A stretch of 64,000 bases of DNA from Verrucomicrobiota bacterium (GTDB lineage: Bacteria > Verrucomicrobiota > Verrucomicrobiia > Limisphaerales > UBA1319): contig JAKLHY010000026.1 of the NCBI GenBank assembly GCA_022709905.1, forward strand, positions 1-64,000. Direction: 5' to 3'. A program made the translations under genes and the position numbers. The notes beneath the pieces were generated by a model, which was given only the letters and a program-made list of their open reading frames with translations, made no database searches and was not told where the DNA came from. Shown here in pieces: positions 33,872 through 45,155 of the stretch; within the stretch, counting starts at the first letter, position 1; each line of letters starts with the position of its first letter.

Positions 33872-36763
33872 ATGAGAGACCGTGTCATGTCTCTCCACAA
33901 CAAGACGTTATCCGTGAGCTTGGTCATTTTTTATCGGACGACAAGCGCCAGTCGTGTGGATGAGGTTCGTGCGGCATTAGCTGAACGAAGCTCCGAGACC
34001 ATTCGACCTTTGCTGACCTCGACCGATCTTAAGAACCTGCCGGGAATCGGAGAGGTGGATCTCGTCCTGTTGGATATCGAGATAGGAGAAGAGGAGATAG
34101 GCCGATTGCTGTCCGAGATTCGATCATTGGCTGCGGATCCTCTGATCTTGGCTCTGGCAAACCCACTCTCCGCAGGGATACCGCCGGGACTTCTGGAATC
34201 GGGGATAGGAGACTTTATGAGTCGGGACCAGCTCTGGCGGCTGGGGCCGCTCATGAGGCGATTGGAACGTCTGAAGCGCAGTAAAGAGGAGCACATGGCG
34301 GTTGCGGCTCGGGTGCGCCGGGGAGAGGCGCTTTATCGAAACCTGATCCAAACAACGCCGCACTTGATCTTTATGATGGATCCGCAAGGCCGGTACCAAT
34401 ACGTGAATGAGACGGCTGCGCGGATTTTTGGCCTGCCTCAGGAGGATCTGATCGGAAAAAGCCAGGAGGAGTTGTTTGCGCCGGAACGCGCGCGGCGCAA
34501 CCGGGAGGCCCTTGCCCTGGTTTTTCAGGGTCAACTCGTGCCCGAGATGGATGAGTGGTACGAGTTTCCGACAGGCCGGCGGTGCTTGGCCACCCGTCTG
34601 ATCCCGTTGCAGGATGAAAAAGGCGCGATCCGGTCGGTCTTGGGTATCGGCCAGGACATGACCGAGCGGATGCAGGCCTTGGATCGCCTTCAACTCGATC
34701 AACAACGCCTGGAGGTCATGCTGCAACTGACCCAGATGGAGGCCGGTTCTTTGCGGGAAATCACCGATTTTGCCCTGAATGCCGCCGTGCGCCTGACCCG
34801 CAGCCGCATTGGGTATCTGGCCTTTCTGAACGAGGACGAAACTGTTCTCACGATGCATGCCTGGTCAAAGGAAGCCATGGCCGAGTGCCAGGTTGCCAAT
34901 GTTCCGTTTCAGTACCCTGTGGAAAAGACCGGTCTCTGGGGGGAAGCCGTGCGCCAGCGGCGTCCTGTCATTACCAATGATTACTCGGAAGCCAATCCCT
35001 TGAAGAAGGGGCTTCCCCTCGGCCATGTTGCCCTCCATCGGCATATGAATGTGCCGGTATTTGAACGGGACCGGCTGGTGGCTGTGGCCGGAGTGGGTAA
35101 CAAGGCGGAACCCTATGACGACACCGATGTTCAACAAATTACGTTGCTTATGTCGGGGATGTGGCAGCTTCTTCGACACCGCCGCGTGGCCGACGAACGG
35201 AGAAAAGCCGTTGACGCCCTGCTTGAAAGCGAGGAGCGATTTAGACTCCTGATCCAGCATTCCCAGGACATGATCACCGTCCTCGACGAGGAAGGCCGGC
35301 TGAAATACCAGAGTCCCACGATCGCACAATCCCTCGGATACGAGGCCAGTGCGATCACGGGGAAATACGTTTTTTCAGTTATCCACCCGGACGATCGAAG
35401 GCATGTCGAGGCGATGTTCACCGCGATCAAACAGGGCAAACACATTGGCACACCCGTGGAATATCGGGGGCGACACGCCAATGGCTCCTGGGTATGGCTG
35501 GAATCCATCGCTTCCAACCAGATCGCGCACACCCGGATGGGCGGTATCATTGTCAACACCCGGGATTGTTCGGAACGTCGAAAGGCCCAGGAAACCAAGA
35601 TCCAACTCGAAGCCCAGTTGCGCCAAGCGCAGAAACTCGAGGCTATTGGCACCTTGGCCGGGGGCATCGCCCATGATTTCAACAACATCCTCGGGGCGGT
35701 GATGGGCTATGCCAGCCTCGCACGGGAAGACCTTTCCATCGAGACTGAAGGCCACCAATGCCTCAGCGAAATCCTCAAGGCCGGTCAGCGGGCCAAGGAC
35801 TTGATTCAACAAATCCTCACCTTCAGCCGCCAACAGGAGCAGAGCTTCAGTCCATTCAAGATTCAGCCGGTCATTCAGGAAGCCGCCAAATTGCTTCGGG
35901 CCTCGATCCCCAGCACGATCGAGATGCGACTCGATCTTCAGGCGGACAAGGCTCTTGTTTTTGGCGATCCTTCCCAAATACACCAAGTCCTGCTCAACCT
36001 GGCCACCAATGCCGCTCAGGCCATGAGAGACCAGGCCGGAATCCTGTCTGTGTCTCTGACCACCGAATTTATCGATGCAGACACCGCCCGTCGGTTTCCA
36101 GATCTCAAAGAAGGCCCCTATTTGCGGCTGGCGGTCAGCGATACCGGCATCGGCATGGAACCCGCCGTTCAGGAAAGAATCTTTGATCCCTTCTTCACCA
36201 CCAAACCCAAGGGCGAAGGCACCGGCCTCGGGCTGGCCTTGGTGCACGGGATTGTCAAGAGCCATCAGGGCGCCATCCAATTGTCAAGTGTCGTCGGCGT
36301 CGGCACCACGTTTACGCTCTTCTTTCCCGTCTATCGCAAAAATACCATCCTCGAGCCCCCCGATTCCCCCCAGATTGTTCGCGGCTCCGGCCAGCACGTG
36401 CTCGTCATCGACGATGAGGCTTCCCTGGTTTTGATGGGACGCAAAATGCTCCTGCGGCTTGGATACCGCGTCACGTCATGCACCAGCAGCATCGAGGCCC
36501 TGGACTTGTTTCGTACTCGGCCCCAATCCTTTGACCTGATCATTACCGACCAAACCATGCCCCGGTTGACCGGGTGCGAGCTCATCGGAAAAATCCGGGA
36601 AATCGAGCCTCATACACCCGTGGTGTTGATGACAGGATTTCATGCGGGTGTGACTTCCGAGAAACTCGCCGCATTGGGGATCCATCATCTGATGATGAAG
36701 CCGTACACCATGGAAACCCTGGCCCGCATGACACACCAGGCATTGGAATCCATCCAGAAGTGA
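33872..36763 (+). CDS. Hybrid histidine kinase (degenerate receiver-PAS-GAF-PAS-kinase-receiver)
   Basis: 963 residues, no membrane segment, so cytoplasmic. In order: a degenerate receiver-like domain (about 10-125; LVLLDIEIGEEEIG); PAS (about 150-265; HLIFMMDPQGRYQYVNETAARIFG); GAF of the subtype with NPLKKGLPLGHVALHRHMNVPVFE (about 285-440); PAS/PAC (about 455-570); HisKA with His601 in GGIAHDFNN; HATPase (NLATNAAQAMRDQAG, DTGIGM, GTGLGLALVHGIVKSHQG); and a C-terminal receiver with Asp893 in LIITDQTMP and Lys in MMKPYT. Phosphorelay to a separate partner is expected; none lies nearby. It begins 92 bp after glnS. Confidence 0.92.
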   Translation: MRDRVMSLHNKTLSVSLVIFYRTTSASRVDEVRAALAERSSETIRPLLTSTDLKNLPGIGEVDLVLLDIEIGEEEIGRLLSEIRSLAADPLILALANPLSAGIPPGLLESGIGDFMSRDQLWRLGPLMRRLERLKRSKEEHMAVAARVRRGEALYRNLIQTTPHLIFMMDPQGRYQYVNETAARIFGLPQEDLIGKSQEELFAPERARRNREALALVFQGQLVPEMDEWYEFPTGRRCLATRLIPLQDEKGAIRSVLGIGQDMTERMQALDRLQLDQQRLEVMLQLTQMEAGSLREITDFALNAAVRLTRSRIGYLAFLNEDETVLTMHAWSKEAMAECQVANVPFQYPVEKTGLWGEAVRQRRPVITNDYSEANPLKKGLPLGHVALHRHMNVPVFERDRLVAVAGVGNKAEPYDDTDVQQITLLMSGMWQLLRHRRVADERRKAVDALLESEERFRLLIQHSQDMITVLDEEGRLKYQSPTIAQSLGYEASAITGKYVFSVIHPDDRRHVEAMFTAIKQGKHIGTPVEYRGRHANGSWVWLESIASNQIAHTRMGGIIVNTRDCSERRKAQETKIQLEAQLRQAQKLEAIGTLAGGIAHDFNNILGAVMGYASLAREDLSIETEGHQCLSEILKAGQRAKDLIQQILTFSRQQEQSFSPFKIQPVIQEAAKLLRASIPSTIEMRLDLQADKALVFGDPSQIHQVLLNLATNAAQAMRDQAGILSVSLTTEFIDADTARRFPDLKEGPYLRLAVSDTGIGMEPAVQERIFDPFFTTKPKGEGTGLGLALVHGIVKSHQGAIQLSSVVGVGTTFTLFFPVYRKNTILEPPDSPQIVRGSGQHVLVIDDEASLVLMGRKMLLRLGYRVTSCTSSIEALDLFRTRPQSFDLIITDQTMPRLTGCELIGKIREIEPHTPVVLMTGFHAGVTSEKLAALGIHHLMMKPYTMETLARMTHQALESIQK

Positions 36764-36920
36764 CGCGGGTTTTTGACCGGAGCGCCCTCTCCGAAAATGC
36801 CCCCCTGCCTTGAACCGCGAATAGACGCCAGTCCACGCGAATCATAGCAAACTAAACATGGAGGCCCTGAAGTGTTGGGAACATCGATGGAATGTCTGAG
36901 ATCCTGCGTCAACCGGCACG

Positions 36921-36936
36921 GCGGGATAAATCCCGC
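36921..36936. repeat. Perfect palindrome, 7-2-7
   Basis: GCGGGAT, AA, ATCCCGC: a perfect 7-bp inverted repeat with a two-base centre, followed by AG. It lies inside the MITE-like element. Confidence 0.75.
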
Positions 36937-36986
36937 AGTCCAACCTTTTGAGTCACTCTCGCTCTGGAGCCGGCAACGATCGGCGC

Positions 36987-37002
36987 GCGGAATTCATTCC
37001 GC
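36987..37002. repeat. Perfect palindrome, 7-2-7
   Basis: GCGGAAT, TC, ATTCCGC: the same layout as the palindrome 66 bp upstream, also followed by AG. The stem sequence is related (GCGGxAT), so the two look like members of one repeat family or paired protein-binding sites. Confidence 0.75.
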
Positions 37003-37202
37003 AGAGCGTTTCTGCCAGCAGGAAAGCTCCGGTTTTATTCGCGTCAATTGGCGTTCATTCGCGGTTCTGTTTTTTCGGAGCATCTTATGTGCGGTTTTGG
37101 GCCCGTTTCCTCAGTTGCCAGAATGCGCCGCTTCATGGAGTATACCCGGCAGGGAAGACAAGCGTATGGGACCGAGAATCACAATTTTCCCTGATTCCGC
37201 CA

Positions 37203-37230
37203 TTGACACGACGGGCGGAATCATTAGCTT
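37203..37230 (+). promoter_or_regulatory. Candidate promoter for pckG
   Basis: A perfect TTGACA (37203-37208) is followed after 16 nt by TAGCTT (37225-37230), a weak -10 that keeps T, A and the final T. The inferred transcript would start about 80 nt before the pckG ATG and outside the MITE-like element. Confidence 0.35.
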
Positions 37231-37319
37231 ATGCGCAATTTTATACCGGCTTTGGCTGGGCGGCGAGATTCAAACGGACCACACCACAACCAGGAAACCG
37301 GAAAGAAAGGGATAGATTC

Positions 37320-39125
37320 ATGTCAACGTCTCTAACGAAGAATCAGAAACTCCTCCAATGGATTGAGGAGATCACCAAACTATGCAAACCGGCCTCCGTG
37401 CATTGGTGTGACGGCTCACAGGCTGAATACGACCGTTTGTGCGAGGAAATGGTCAAGCACGGGACCTTCACCCGGCTCAATCCGAAGACTCGCCCTGGCA
37501 GTTTCCTGGCCCGATCCCATGCCAGCGATGTGGCCCGCGTCGAGGACCGCACCTATATCTGCGCTGAAAATAAACAGGACGCCGGATTGACCAACAATTG
37601 GTCCGATCCAGCCGCCATGCGCCAGACGCTGAACAAGCTTTTTGATGGGTGCATGGCCGGGCGCACCCTGTATGTCATCCCATTTTCCATGGGACCGATT
37701 GGATCTCCTATTGCCAAAGTGGGGATTGAAATCACCGACTCCGCCTACGTCGTCGCCAACATGCGAATCATGACCCGCATGGGCAAGGCCGCCTTGGACG
37801 CCCTCGGGGACGGCGATTTTATTCCATGCGTTCATTCCGTGGGAGCGCCGCTGAAACCAGGCCAGGCGGATGTCCCATGGCCTTGCGAACCGGACCCCGC
37901 AAAAAAATACATTGTGCATTTCCCGCAGGATCCCGCCATTTGGTCCTATGGATCGGGCTACGGTGGAAACGCCTTGTTGGGCAAGAAATGCTTGGCCCTG
38001 CGCATCGCGTCAGTGCTCGCTCGCAAAGAAGGCTGGATGGCCGAGCACATGCTGATCCTGGCCCTGACGTCGCCCGCCGGCAAAAAGTATTATGTCGCCG
38101 CCGCCTTTCCAAGCGCTTGCGGCAAGACCAACCTGGCCATGATGCAGCCGTCCATACCCGGATGGACCGTGCGGTGCCTGGGCGATGATATCGCCTGGAT
38201 CCGCCTGGGAGCCGACGGGCGCCTCTATGCCATGAATCCCGAATACGGTTTCTTCGGAGTGGCGCCTGGCACCTCACAGAGCTCGAATCCGAATGCCATG
38301 GCCACGATTACCAAGAACTCCATCTTCACCAATGTGGTTCTGACTCCGGACGGCGACGTGTGGTGGGAAGACATGGGAGTTGCGGCCCCGGCCAAAGGCA
38401 TCGATTGGGAAGGCCAAGAGTGGACGCAAGCCAGCGGACGCAAGGGCGCTCATCCCAATGCCCGATTCACCGCGCCTGCAAGCCAGTGCCCCGTCATCGA
38501 TCCCGACTGGGAAAACCCCGAAGGCGTTCCCATCTCAGCTTTCCTGTTTGGCGGACGTCGTCCCTCGACCATCCCGTTGGTCAACGAGGCCTTTGATTGG
38601 GAACACGGTGTGTTCATGGGCTCTTCCACCGGATCGGAAACAACCGCAGCAGCCCTGGGCCAAGCCGGCGTGCTGCGCCGGGATCCCTTCGCCATGCTGC
38701 CGTTCTGCGGCTATAACATGGCCGATTACTTTGCGCATTGGTTGTCCTTTGGCCAGAAAACCGACCGCAATAAACTGCCCAAAGTTTTCTTCGTGAATTG
38801 GTTCCGCAAAAACGCCCACGGGAAATGGCTTTGGCCTGGTTACGGTGAAAACAGCCGGATTCTTAAGTGGATCTGTGAACGCGTGGATGGCACGGGCAAG
38901 GCTGTTCGAACCCCCATCGGTTGGTTGCCTACTCCTGAGGGTCTGGATCTTTCAGGAATTAACATCCCCACGGCGGATCTCCAGGAATTGCTCGCTGTTG
39001 ATCGCGAAGGCTGGAATAAGGAAGCCGATAATATCGCCGAATATTACGCAAAATTCGGTGAGCGGCTGCCAGCTGCGCTCAGGCAGCAACTGACCAGTCT
39101 GAAGGAACGACTGGCGGTCGGCTGA
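37320..39125 (+). CDS. pckG: Phosphoenolpyruvate carboxykinase (GTP)
   Basis: 601 residues from ATG at 37320, preceded by a GAAAGAAAGGG ribosome-binding site. GTP-type PEPCK converts oxaloacetate and GTP to PEP, CO2 and GDP in gluconeogenesis. Motifs: the substrate loop [12 protein letters not shown], the P-loop [14 protein letters not shown] with the reactive Cys of the GTP class, the kinase-2 motif [23 protein letters not shown] and [14 protein letters not shown]. Length and motif order match the GTP, not the ATP, family. The in-frame extension upstream to 36948 reads through the intergenic repeat and is not coding. Confidence 0.97.
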   Translation: MSTSLTKNQKLLQWIEEITKLCKPASVHWCDGSQAEYDRLCEEMVKHGTFTRLNPKTRPGSFLARSHASDVARVEDRTYICAENKQDAGLTNNWSDPAAMRQTLNKLFDGCMAGRTLYVIPFSMGPIGSPIAKVGIEITDSAYVVANMRIMTRMGKAALDALGDGDFIPCVHSVGAPLKPGQADVPWPCEPDPAKKYIVHFPQDPAIWSYGSGYGGNALLGKKCLALRIASVLARKEGWMAEHMLILALTSPAGKKYYVAAAFPSACGKTNLAMMQPSIPGWTVRCLGDDIAWIRLGADGRLYAMNPEYGFFGVAPGTSQSSNPNAMATITKNSIFTNVVLTPDGDVWWEDMGVAAPAKGIDWEGQEWTQASGRKGAHPNARFTAPASQCPVIDPDWENPEGVPISAFLFGGRRPSTIPLVNEAFDWEHGVFMGSSTGSETTAAALGQAGVLRRDPFAMLPFCGYNMADYFAHWLSFGQKTDRNKLPKVFFVNWFRKNAHGKWLWPGYGENSRILKWICERVDGTGKAVRTPIGWLPTPEGLDLSGINIPTADLQELLAVDREGWNKEADNIAEYYAKFGERLPAALRQQLTSLKERLAVG

Positions 39126-39132
39126 TACCCCA

Positions 39133-39966
39133 CTAATTACGTCGTTCGCTGGAACGTTGGCGCAGCCATTCGTAATCGGTGGGTGGAACAGCGGGGAATG
39201 AACCGCCGACACCGCCTTGGCGGGCGGGCCGGATGGTATCCGGGAGGATCCATCGATGGCTTTCAAGATGGCCATCGGCGAAGGAGAGGTTGGCCCCACC
39301 GCGATGGTAGGAGCCGGGCAGATTCCCCCAGGTGGGTTCATCCCAGCGGTTCATGAAGAAACCGTCATTGATGGTATCCGGGTGCTCGTCCAGGAAGACG
39401 TAAACCTGGGAAGGATGGGAAAAGTCTGATTCTTTGAAGAACTGGACGTAAGCGGGATTGAACTGGTTGGTGAGGACACCGGGATTCCCCACGAGCGAGT
39501 TCATGGACACGCTTCGAGTCCGGGGTCCATTGGCGGCCCGGGAACGATCCGAAGGGCACTTGAAGACGGCGGTGCCGTGGTTGAGATAGGAGGAGAGCAG
39601 GCCGGAGGTGAGATAGATCCGGTTGGTATTATCGTCGCTCGCGTTCCAGTCGAGCACGTGGTTGACCCAGTTCTGGCGTTTCTCACGGGTTTCATCCACG
39701 CCGTGGTTGTTGACCAACGCATCGGAGTGGTCATCGGCGTAGAGGCGCAAAGCCAGGCTCAGTTGTTTGATGTTGCTGACGCACTGAATCGAGTGGGCCT
39801 TCGCCTTGGCGACGGAGAGCGCGGGCAACAACATTCCCGCCAGCACAGCGATGATCGCGATTACGACCAGCAATTCAATGAGCGTGAAGCCGCCCGGGGT
39901 CGGCGATATCGCTTCACGAAAAGTGCTCGTTCCGGTTTCATCGAGAGAGGGATGTTGATGGGCCAT
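39133..39966 (-). CDS. Secreted prepilin-type protein (type II pseudopilin-like leader)
   Basis: 277 residues from ATG at 39966. The class III leader [36 protein letters not shown] at about 25-60 is typical: prepilin peptidase cleaves after Gly before Phe, and Glu5 of the mature protein is present. The following [22 protein letters not shown] and the C-terminal [20 protein letters not shown] are signatures of the large pseudopilin-like families expanded in Verrucomicrobiota and Planctomycetes. It starts 10 bp after the giant CotH/LTD gene ends, suggesting co-transcription. No purine-rich ribosome-binding site precedes the ATG; the preceding bases are pyrimidine-rich. Confidence 0.92.
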   Translation of the reverse strand: MAHQHPSLDETGTSTFREAISPTPGGFTLIELLVVIAIIAVLAGMLLPALSVAKAKAHSIQCVSNIKQLSLALRLYADDHSDALVNNHGVDETREKRQNWVNHVLDWNASDDNTNRIYLTSGLLSSYLNHGTAVFKCPSDRSRAANGPRTRSVSMNSLVGNPGVLTNQFNPAYVQFFKESDFSHPSQVYVFLDEHPDTINDGFFMNRWDEPTWGNLPGSYHRGGANLSFADGHLESHRWILPDTIRPARQGGVGGSFPAVPPTDYEWLRQRSSERRN

Positions 39967-39976
39967 AGGAGGAAGT

Positions 39977-42900
39977 TTACGGGATTGAGACCCGATAGAA
40001 TTGATTGGGGGCATGATCGGGGATATCCAGCTGGACTTGGACCGTGGTGTTCTCGGGGACAGGGTGGGTTTTGCGCCAGACCGTCCAGTCGCCTGTCGCC
40101 AGTGTGTCGCGGGTGTAGATCGTATAGCCGGAACCCGCGGGGACATCGAACTGGAAACGCAATTGCGCATCCTCAAGCGTCACTTGCCGGATCAGGACCG
40201 GCGGAGGATTGGGTCGTCCCGGCGAACCGCCCCAGGCGGCGCTGGCCTTCCATTGTTCGGCGGAGTTCAAGTCACCGTCCGGGCTGTTTGTTTCCAGGGA
40301 GAATCCGTCGCCGTCGGCCGAGGACGGCCATGGCGAGCGGGTGGCATAAGTAAAATCGAGAACAACCTCGTTCTCGGCGTTCAGAGCGGTGACCCGTTCG
40401 CCGGCGTTATCGAGGCGTCCCGAGTATTCGCCGGCGACGGGCAGTCCTATGCCGTAACGAAACTCGAAGGCGCGGTGGTTTCTGACGATGACCACGTATT
40501 GGCCTGGCGCGAGACGGGTGAAGGCCGAACCCGAGAAATCAAACTCAATGCCGGTGACAAACCGCAGGCCATCGAGGTCGCAGGTGACCTCGCCCGCGTT
40601 CACCAATTCGACGAACTCGAATTCATCGGCGTCGCCAAAGCCCGCGGCCGTTTCAGCCGGGGTGGGATCCGCGGGATGATAATGGAGTTCGCTGAGCTTG
40701 AGCATCGGGTCGCCCACAACAAACCTGACCTCCTGAAGGGCGCTCCACTCCGTGCCGTTAAGCACTCGCGCCTTGAGGGTGGTGAGGTCCCGGAGCACGA
40801 TGGGACCGGTGTAAGTCATGGCCGTGGTGGGGGCGCTCACCAGCCGCCGCTCGCCCGCCAGGAGTTCGACCCCAATCAGAAAGTCCGAGCTCGAGACGGA
40901 GTTATTCAGGCCATGGATAGCGAGGATGTTGTTGCCTTTTCTCAGGGCCGATAGAAAGGCGTCGGCCTTGAAATCCTCGAAATTGATGGCGGCGGTGTCG
41001 GAATTTTGGGCGCTGGCGACGGCATTCCAGCTGAGGCTGGAAGGGGCATTGGCGGCGGCAATTTGGATGCCGTTTAAAAAGACCGCGAATCCGTCGTCGT
41101 ACCGCACGCGCAAGGTCAGGTAGTTCAGTTGCGATTGGTGGGTGCCATCGTATTGGAAGGGAATACGAATGAAGGCGGATCCGTTCTTACCGTCCATGGC
41201 CGTGCGGAGATTAATCCCGAAGTAACTCGAATAAGTGGTCTCACGGTCATAACCGACACCGCCGGTGCCGGCGGTCCAACTGGAATCATCGAACGGCTCG
41301 TTGCCGCCCCTCCAGGTGGCACCCAGATTGTTACCGTTGTTGTCAGGGGAGGGAACCAGGGCTTTCTTGGGCGCATTGTAGTTTACCAGGGTGATACCGA
41401 ACAGATCCTCGGTCGTCACGGGTGTGCGCGGATCGCTGCCATTGGTGGTGTAATAGATGGTGGCGCCCGGCAGCGACGTCAGGGTCAGGGGGAATCCAAC
41501 GGGGACGCGGCCGCCCTGCTGGTTGAGGGCCGGAGGATCGGTCCGCGGATACAATCCCACGCGACGGAGTTGTTCGAGGACAATGGCGGATCGTCGGGGG
41601 AAGTAATTGCTGAGGAGATTGGTCTTTTCCTTGGCCCAGTGTTCATCCCGGGTGTAGGGATTGCTGGCGTGTTGATCGCCCCAACGGGCGGATTCGGCGA
41701 CCATGGCTTTTTCCACCTGGTTTGCCAGGGCGACGAAGAGCGCGGCCGGTCGGTTACGTTCCGGATGGGCGGGATCCCAGGCGGGACGGTTCGTGTCCAC
41801 ATGGAAAATACCGTCGTTGAAAAAGTGCCGGTAAACGTGGTCGGCGAATCTGATGCGGAATTCCGGATTAGCCCGGGCGGCGGCATAAGGGGTGGCCACG
41901 GCGCTGTTGACACTGGTGCGGTCCGAGTTGAGGGTCGCCCAGAGACCCAGGGCGGCTTCGGTATCCCAGGGGAAAAACTTGAAGCCGTCTCCATTGACAC
42001 GGTTTCGTCCGGCGTACCAGTTGCGGTGCGGCCAGTCTTCGTTGCCACCGTAGAGATTGACGATCATGTAATCGATCAGGTTATCCACGTCCAGGAGATC
42101 CTCGTATTCTGGATTGCGCGATCCGTCGGGATTATTGCCTTGGATGCGCTCGTAATTGGCGTTATTGGCGAGGCCGGCTCGCGCCTGGGCCAGCATCCGG
42201 TTCCATGCCTGGTAATTGCCATCGGGGGCGGAATCGTAATTGATGGCGTCCCAATCCTCGCGATTCCCGCCAAAGTAAGTCGAGGTGAAGGCGGCGTCGG
42301 GGCGTTCCACAGGATTATAGAGGCCCCAATAAAAACCGTTGATGTAGAGATGCACGAAACTAGTGCGAGGAACGATCATCCCCATGTGGCGGGCCGATTC
42401 GAGGGCAAAGGCGTCGCGAATGTAGAGGGCGGTGCCGCCCGCCGAGTTCCATTGGTATCCATCGTTGTTGTTGGCGCGAAGCGTCAGGCTGTTGAACTCG
42501 TCGGCGGCATCAGGGCCGAAGAACGGATAGCGTAACTTGGCGGCGCCATAGATGGACTTGAACAAAAGCCGAAATGATTTTTTCTTGGTCAGATTGAATC
42601 CTCGGAAGGCGCCTCCTTGAATGCTCAGACCCGCGTTTTCCTGGAATCCCTCTCGGCCATCGGGATGAATGAGCTCGGCCGAAACCGCGCGTTCCCACAA
42701 CGGACCGCGGTTCTGAGGATTGGCATAAATGCCGTTGTTACCGAACAGATCCGGCAGAGGCATAACGAGGGAAAGCGTCGGAATGCTCTTCAGATCGTCC
42801 TGGATGCTGCGCGCATATTTTCCGCCGTATTTATCGGTGCCATTCTGCCCGATGACCCGGCGATCGAGGCCGTAATCGGGAGCGGTTCCCTTCCAACTGC

Positions 42901-44932
42901 TGGGAAACCCCGCTGCCAGGGTGGCTGCGGCGTCCTGACTGATAATATCGTCCAGGAACAGGTAGCTGTGAGTTTCGACACGGGAGGGCCGGTAACCGGT
43001 CCGAAAGCCCGCCGCGCGGATCACACGGGTGCCGCTGATCCGGATCGGGACCGAGTAAACCAAGCCGTTGGTGAGGGCGGGAACTGAACCATTGGTGGTG
43101 TAGCGAATTTCCGCGCCTTCCGTGGCACAGAAAAGAGCAAGATCGAACGTTTGCTCCTTGAATCCCCGGGAGACGCTGAACACCGGTGAATCCACAAATC
43201 CCGCAAAGGCCCCGCCATTGGGCGCGCCCGGCGTCGGGGGATCAAAAAATCCCTCGATCCTGTCGCTTGCTAGCACTTGTTCCAGGACGGCGCGAATGAG
43301 GAAATCCGGGCTGTCTTTGCGATCGTTGAGGCCGTGGATGGCGAGGATATTGGGGCCGGGCAGCAGGAATGATCCATCGATCGGGATCGTCTCAGGCTCA
43401 AGCGCGAGGCTGACCGGGCGGTTGGTCAGTGCCACAGCCTGATCAGACAAGATTTCGGGCGCATTCCGACGGGCGATTTCGTGTCCATTCAGGTAAGCCA
43501 CATAACCATCGTCATACTGCATCTTCAAAAGGAGATTAAAGGCATCCGCGGATGGGTTTGAGGCAAAGGGAAAGCGCAAGTAAGCCGCGGTCTGTTCCGA
43601 GTCCATGAGGGATTTGAGATCCGTCTTGATCAGGTTCTGCAGGTCGCCGCCCTCCCCTGACACCGCAGGCGAGTTTACCTCAAGTCCGCCCGAGGCCCCA
43701 TCGCCGATCAAGCGAAAATGCGTGGCATCCCAGGTCCCATACGATCCTTTTGCGGCAAAAAGCTCGAGCCCCGACCCGCCCCCGCGTTCGAAATAAACCA
43801 GGCGCAGATCGTATTCGCCGGCCTCCCCAAAATTAAAGGTTTGAATCGTATCCGCCGGACTTCGGGGATCGGGATAAGACATCTCGAATCGTTCCGTTCC
43901 CCGCGTGATCTCGAGGCCGAAACCGTCGTCGCTCATGACGCCAAAGGTCCAGCTTCCCGCCGATGGAATCGTGATCCGTCCGGTGGCGAGAATGACAAAA
44001 TCTTCCACATCCTCCCCGGCCTCTGTGCCGGGAAAAGGGCGATCCACGCCATAATGACCTGTATCTGTGGTGCCCAGGTAGTCGATGGAGGGCGCGTTTT
44101 CAGCCGCCACACTCTCGTGGAGGGCGGAAATCTGAATCACTTCTTCCGCGGCGCCCAAATCCTCCACCATCGCCCGGGATTTGAAATTTCGGACGACGAA
44201 ACCCGGAGTCCAGGTGATATAACCCACCCCATTAGTGCCCTTCACCCAGGCATCATCCGCAAACGGCTCCTGTCCGCCCGTCCAGCTTATCCCGAGGCTG
44301 CTATTCGATGGGACCAGGACTTTCACTGGCGCGTCTTCCGCGACCAGGGGGATTCGGCGGTCCTCGGATCGATCGCCATACGAGATATTGGGGCGTTGAG
44401 CAGGATAAGCCCTGTATTCATGGCGAATAGTTCGGCCGTCGGGCATGGTCAGAGCCAGGTAACCTCCCTCGCCCGCGAGGCGGAAGTTGGCGTGGAGGTT
44501 GCCCTGTGCCGGACGCCGGTCTTTGCCCGATGCAAACACAACCAGGAACTGCCCCGCGGCTATCTGCCGGGCTGGGAACTGCCACTTTGTCAGTCTCGAT
44601 GGTTCATCCGACAAATACCATCCGGTCAAGTCGGCCGCTTGTCCGCCGGGATTACAAATTTCAATCCAATCCATCGCCTGCCCATCTTCATCCTTCAAAC
44701 CGCCATCATTGATCGCCATGAACTCCGTGATTAGTAACTCCTGCGCCACAAGCCGAATCCCAGAAAAACAACCGAGCAACATCCCGAACGCAAGCAGACC
44801 GAACCGTAAAAACTGTGCTGCTTCTGGCAGAAACGAGTTCGATGGAGCCCGGTTCGAGACCGTTATCCCTGACCATGGAGAATTGGTAATCACAACAACA
44901 CTCACAAGAGCAGTATCCGTGCCCCTTGTCAA
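39977..44932 (-). CDS. Giant secreted LTD / PA14-like / CotH-domain protein
   Basis: 1651 residues. A hydrophobic segment at about 42-64 ([22 protein letters not shown]) acts as signal. Then in order: a lamin-tail (LTD) domain ([36 protein letters not shown]); a PA14-like beta-sandwich ([37 protein letters not shown]); a chitobiase-type repeat ([15 protein letters not shown]); the CotH-type domain ([70 protein letters not shown]); a second YYTTNGSDP repeat; and a second LTD near 1440-1550 ([12 protein letters not shown]). CotH proteins are atypical kinases that phosphorylate proteins outside the cytoplasm; whether this copy is active is not shown. It may act with the prepilin-like gene that follows. 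Confidence 0.9.
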   Translation of the reverse strand: MTRGTDTALVSVVVITNSPWSGITVSNRAPSNSFLPEAAQFLRFGLLAFGMLLGCFSGIRLVAQELLITEFMAINDGGLKDEDGQAMDWIEICNPGGQAADLTGWYLSDEPSRLTKWQFPARQIAAGQFLVVFASGKDRRPAQGNLHANFRLAGEGGYLALTMPDGRTIRHEYRAYPAQRPNISYGDRSEDRRIPLVAEDAPVKVLVPSNSSLGISWTGGQEPFADDAWVKGTNGVGYITWTPGFVVRNFKSRAMVEDLGAAEEVIQISALHESVAAENAPSIDYLGTTDTGHYGVDRPFPGTEAGEDVEDFVILATGRITIPSAGSWTFGVMSDDGFGLEITRGTERFEMSYPDPRSPADTIQTFNFGEAGEYDLRLVYFERGGGSGLELFAAKGSYGTWDATHFRLIGDGASGGLEVNSPAVSGEGGDLQNLIKTDLKSLMDSEQTAAYLRFPFASNPSADAFNLLLKMQYDDGYVAYLNGHEIARRNAPEILSDQAVALTNRPVSLALEPETIPIDGSFLLPGPNILAIHGLNDRKDSPDFLIRAVLEQVLASDRIEGFFDPPTPGAPNGGAFAGFVDSPVFSVSRGFKEQTFDLALFCATEGAEIRYTTNGSVPALTNGLVYSVPIRISGTRVIRAAGFRTGYRPSRVETHSYLFLDDIISQDAAATLAAGFPSSWKGTAPDYGLDRRVIGQNGTDKYGGKYARSIQDDLKSIPTLSLVMPLPDLFGNNGIYANPQNRGPLWERAVSAELIHPDGREGFQENAGLSIQGGAFRGFNLTKKKSFRLLFKSIYGAAKLRYPFFGPDAADEFNSLTLRANNNDGYQWNSAGGTALYIRDAFALESARHMGMIVPRTSFVHLYINGFYWGLYNPVERPDAAFTSTYFGGNREDWDAINYDSAPDGNYQAWNRMLAQARAGLANNANYERIQGNNPDGSRNPEYEDLLDVDNLIDYMIVNLYGGNEDWPHRNWYAGRNRVNGDGFKFFPWDTEAALGLWATLNSDRTSVNSAVATPYAAARANPEFRIRFADHVYRHFFNDGIFHVDTNRPAWDPAHPERNRPAALFVALANQVEKAMVAESARWGDQHASNPYTRDEHWAKEKTNLLSNYFPRRSAIVLEQLRRVGLYPRTDPPALNQQGGRVPVGFPLTLTSLPGATIYYTTNGSDPRTPVTTEDLFGITLVNYNAPKKALVPSPDNNGNNLGATWRGGNEPFDDSSWTAGTGGVGYDRETTYSSYFGINLRTAMDGKNGSAFIRIPFQYDGTHQSQLNYLTLRVRYDDGFAVFLNGIQIAAANAPSSLSWNAVASAQNSDTAAINFEDFKADAFLSALRKGNNILAIHGLNNSVSSSDFLIGVELLAGERRLVSAPTTAMTYTGPIVLRDLTTLKARVLNGTEWSALQEVRFVVGDPMLKLSELHYHPADPTPAETAAGFGDADEFEFVELVNAGEVTCDLDGLRFVTGIEFDFSGSAFTRLAPGQYVVIVRNHRAFEFRYGIGLPVAGEYSGRLDNAGERVTALNAENEVVLDFTYATRSPWPSSADGDGFSLETNSPDGDLNSAEQWKASAAWGGSPGRPNPPPVLIRQVTLEDAQLRFQFDVPAGSGYTIYTRDTLATGDWTVWRKTHPVPENTTVQVQLDIPDHAPNQFYRVSIP

Positions 44933-45036
44933 TCGGGGGACTCAGTGGGGCTTCGGTCTTTCGGTCTATGCCAACCGCGAAAAGTCCACAGGCTAAGTCA
45001 GGGCACGGCTCACCCTCTGTTCGGGGTCCCACCTAC

Positions 45037-45063
45037 AGGCGGTCAGGAACGTACCGACCGCCT
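45037..45063. repeat. Perfect 8-bp inverted repeat
   Basis: AGGCGGTC (45037-45044) pairs with GACCGCCT (45056-45063) around an 11-nt loop. It lies about 105 bp upstream of the CotH gene start. Confidence 0.65.
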
Positions 45064-45155
45064 AAAGCCGGACACCAAACCGTGTAGGGGCCATAGTTTT
45101 GGGTGTTCGCTCTTGAGCGGACTCGAATGGCGTGCGGTTTAAATGCTGCTTTGGG

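Larger units (their letters stand above)
36812..37067. mobile_element. MITE-like element bounded by 31-nt inverted repeats
   Basis: The 31 nt at 36812-36842 (starting GAACCGCGAAT, ending ACGCGAAT) and the reverse complement of 37037-37067 agree at 26 of 31 positions, including the first 11 bases and the last 8. Between them lie two 16-bp palindromes of the same 7-2-7 form. There is no transposase inside. Total 256 bp, which fits a miniature inverted-repeat element or a dispersed intergenic repeat. The outermost bases are not an obvious target-site duplication. Confidence 0.55.
36764..37319. other. Intergenic region before pckG
   Basis: 556 bp with no convincing gene. It contains an inverted pair of 31-nt repeats bounding 36812-37067, two internal palindromes, and a candidate promoter for pckG near its 3' end. 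The open frame reading into pckG from 36948 has no family similarity before the pckG ATG at 37320. Confidence 0.7.

Noticed and set aside
36948-37319. In-frame N-terminal extension of pckG
   Set aside because: It reads through the inverted-repeat region, has no family similarity, and a good ribosome-binding site precedes the ATG at 37320.
38890-38930. tRNA-like T-arm sequence (GTTCGAAC)
   Set aside because: It lies inside the pckG coding frame and no acceptor or anticodon stem surrounds it.
41129-42535. 468-residue plus-strand open frame opposite the giant CotH gene
   Set aside because: Gly/Val/Ile-rich, no motif, wholly inside the opposite strand of a well-supported gene.
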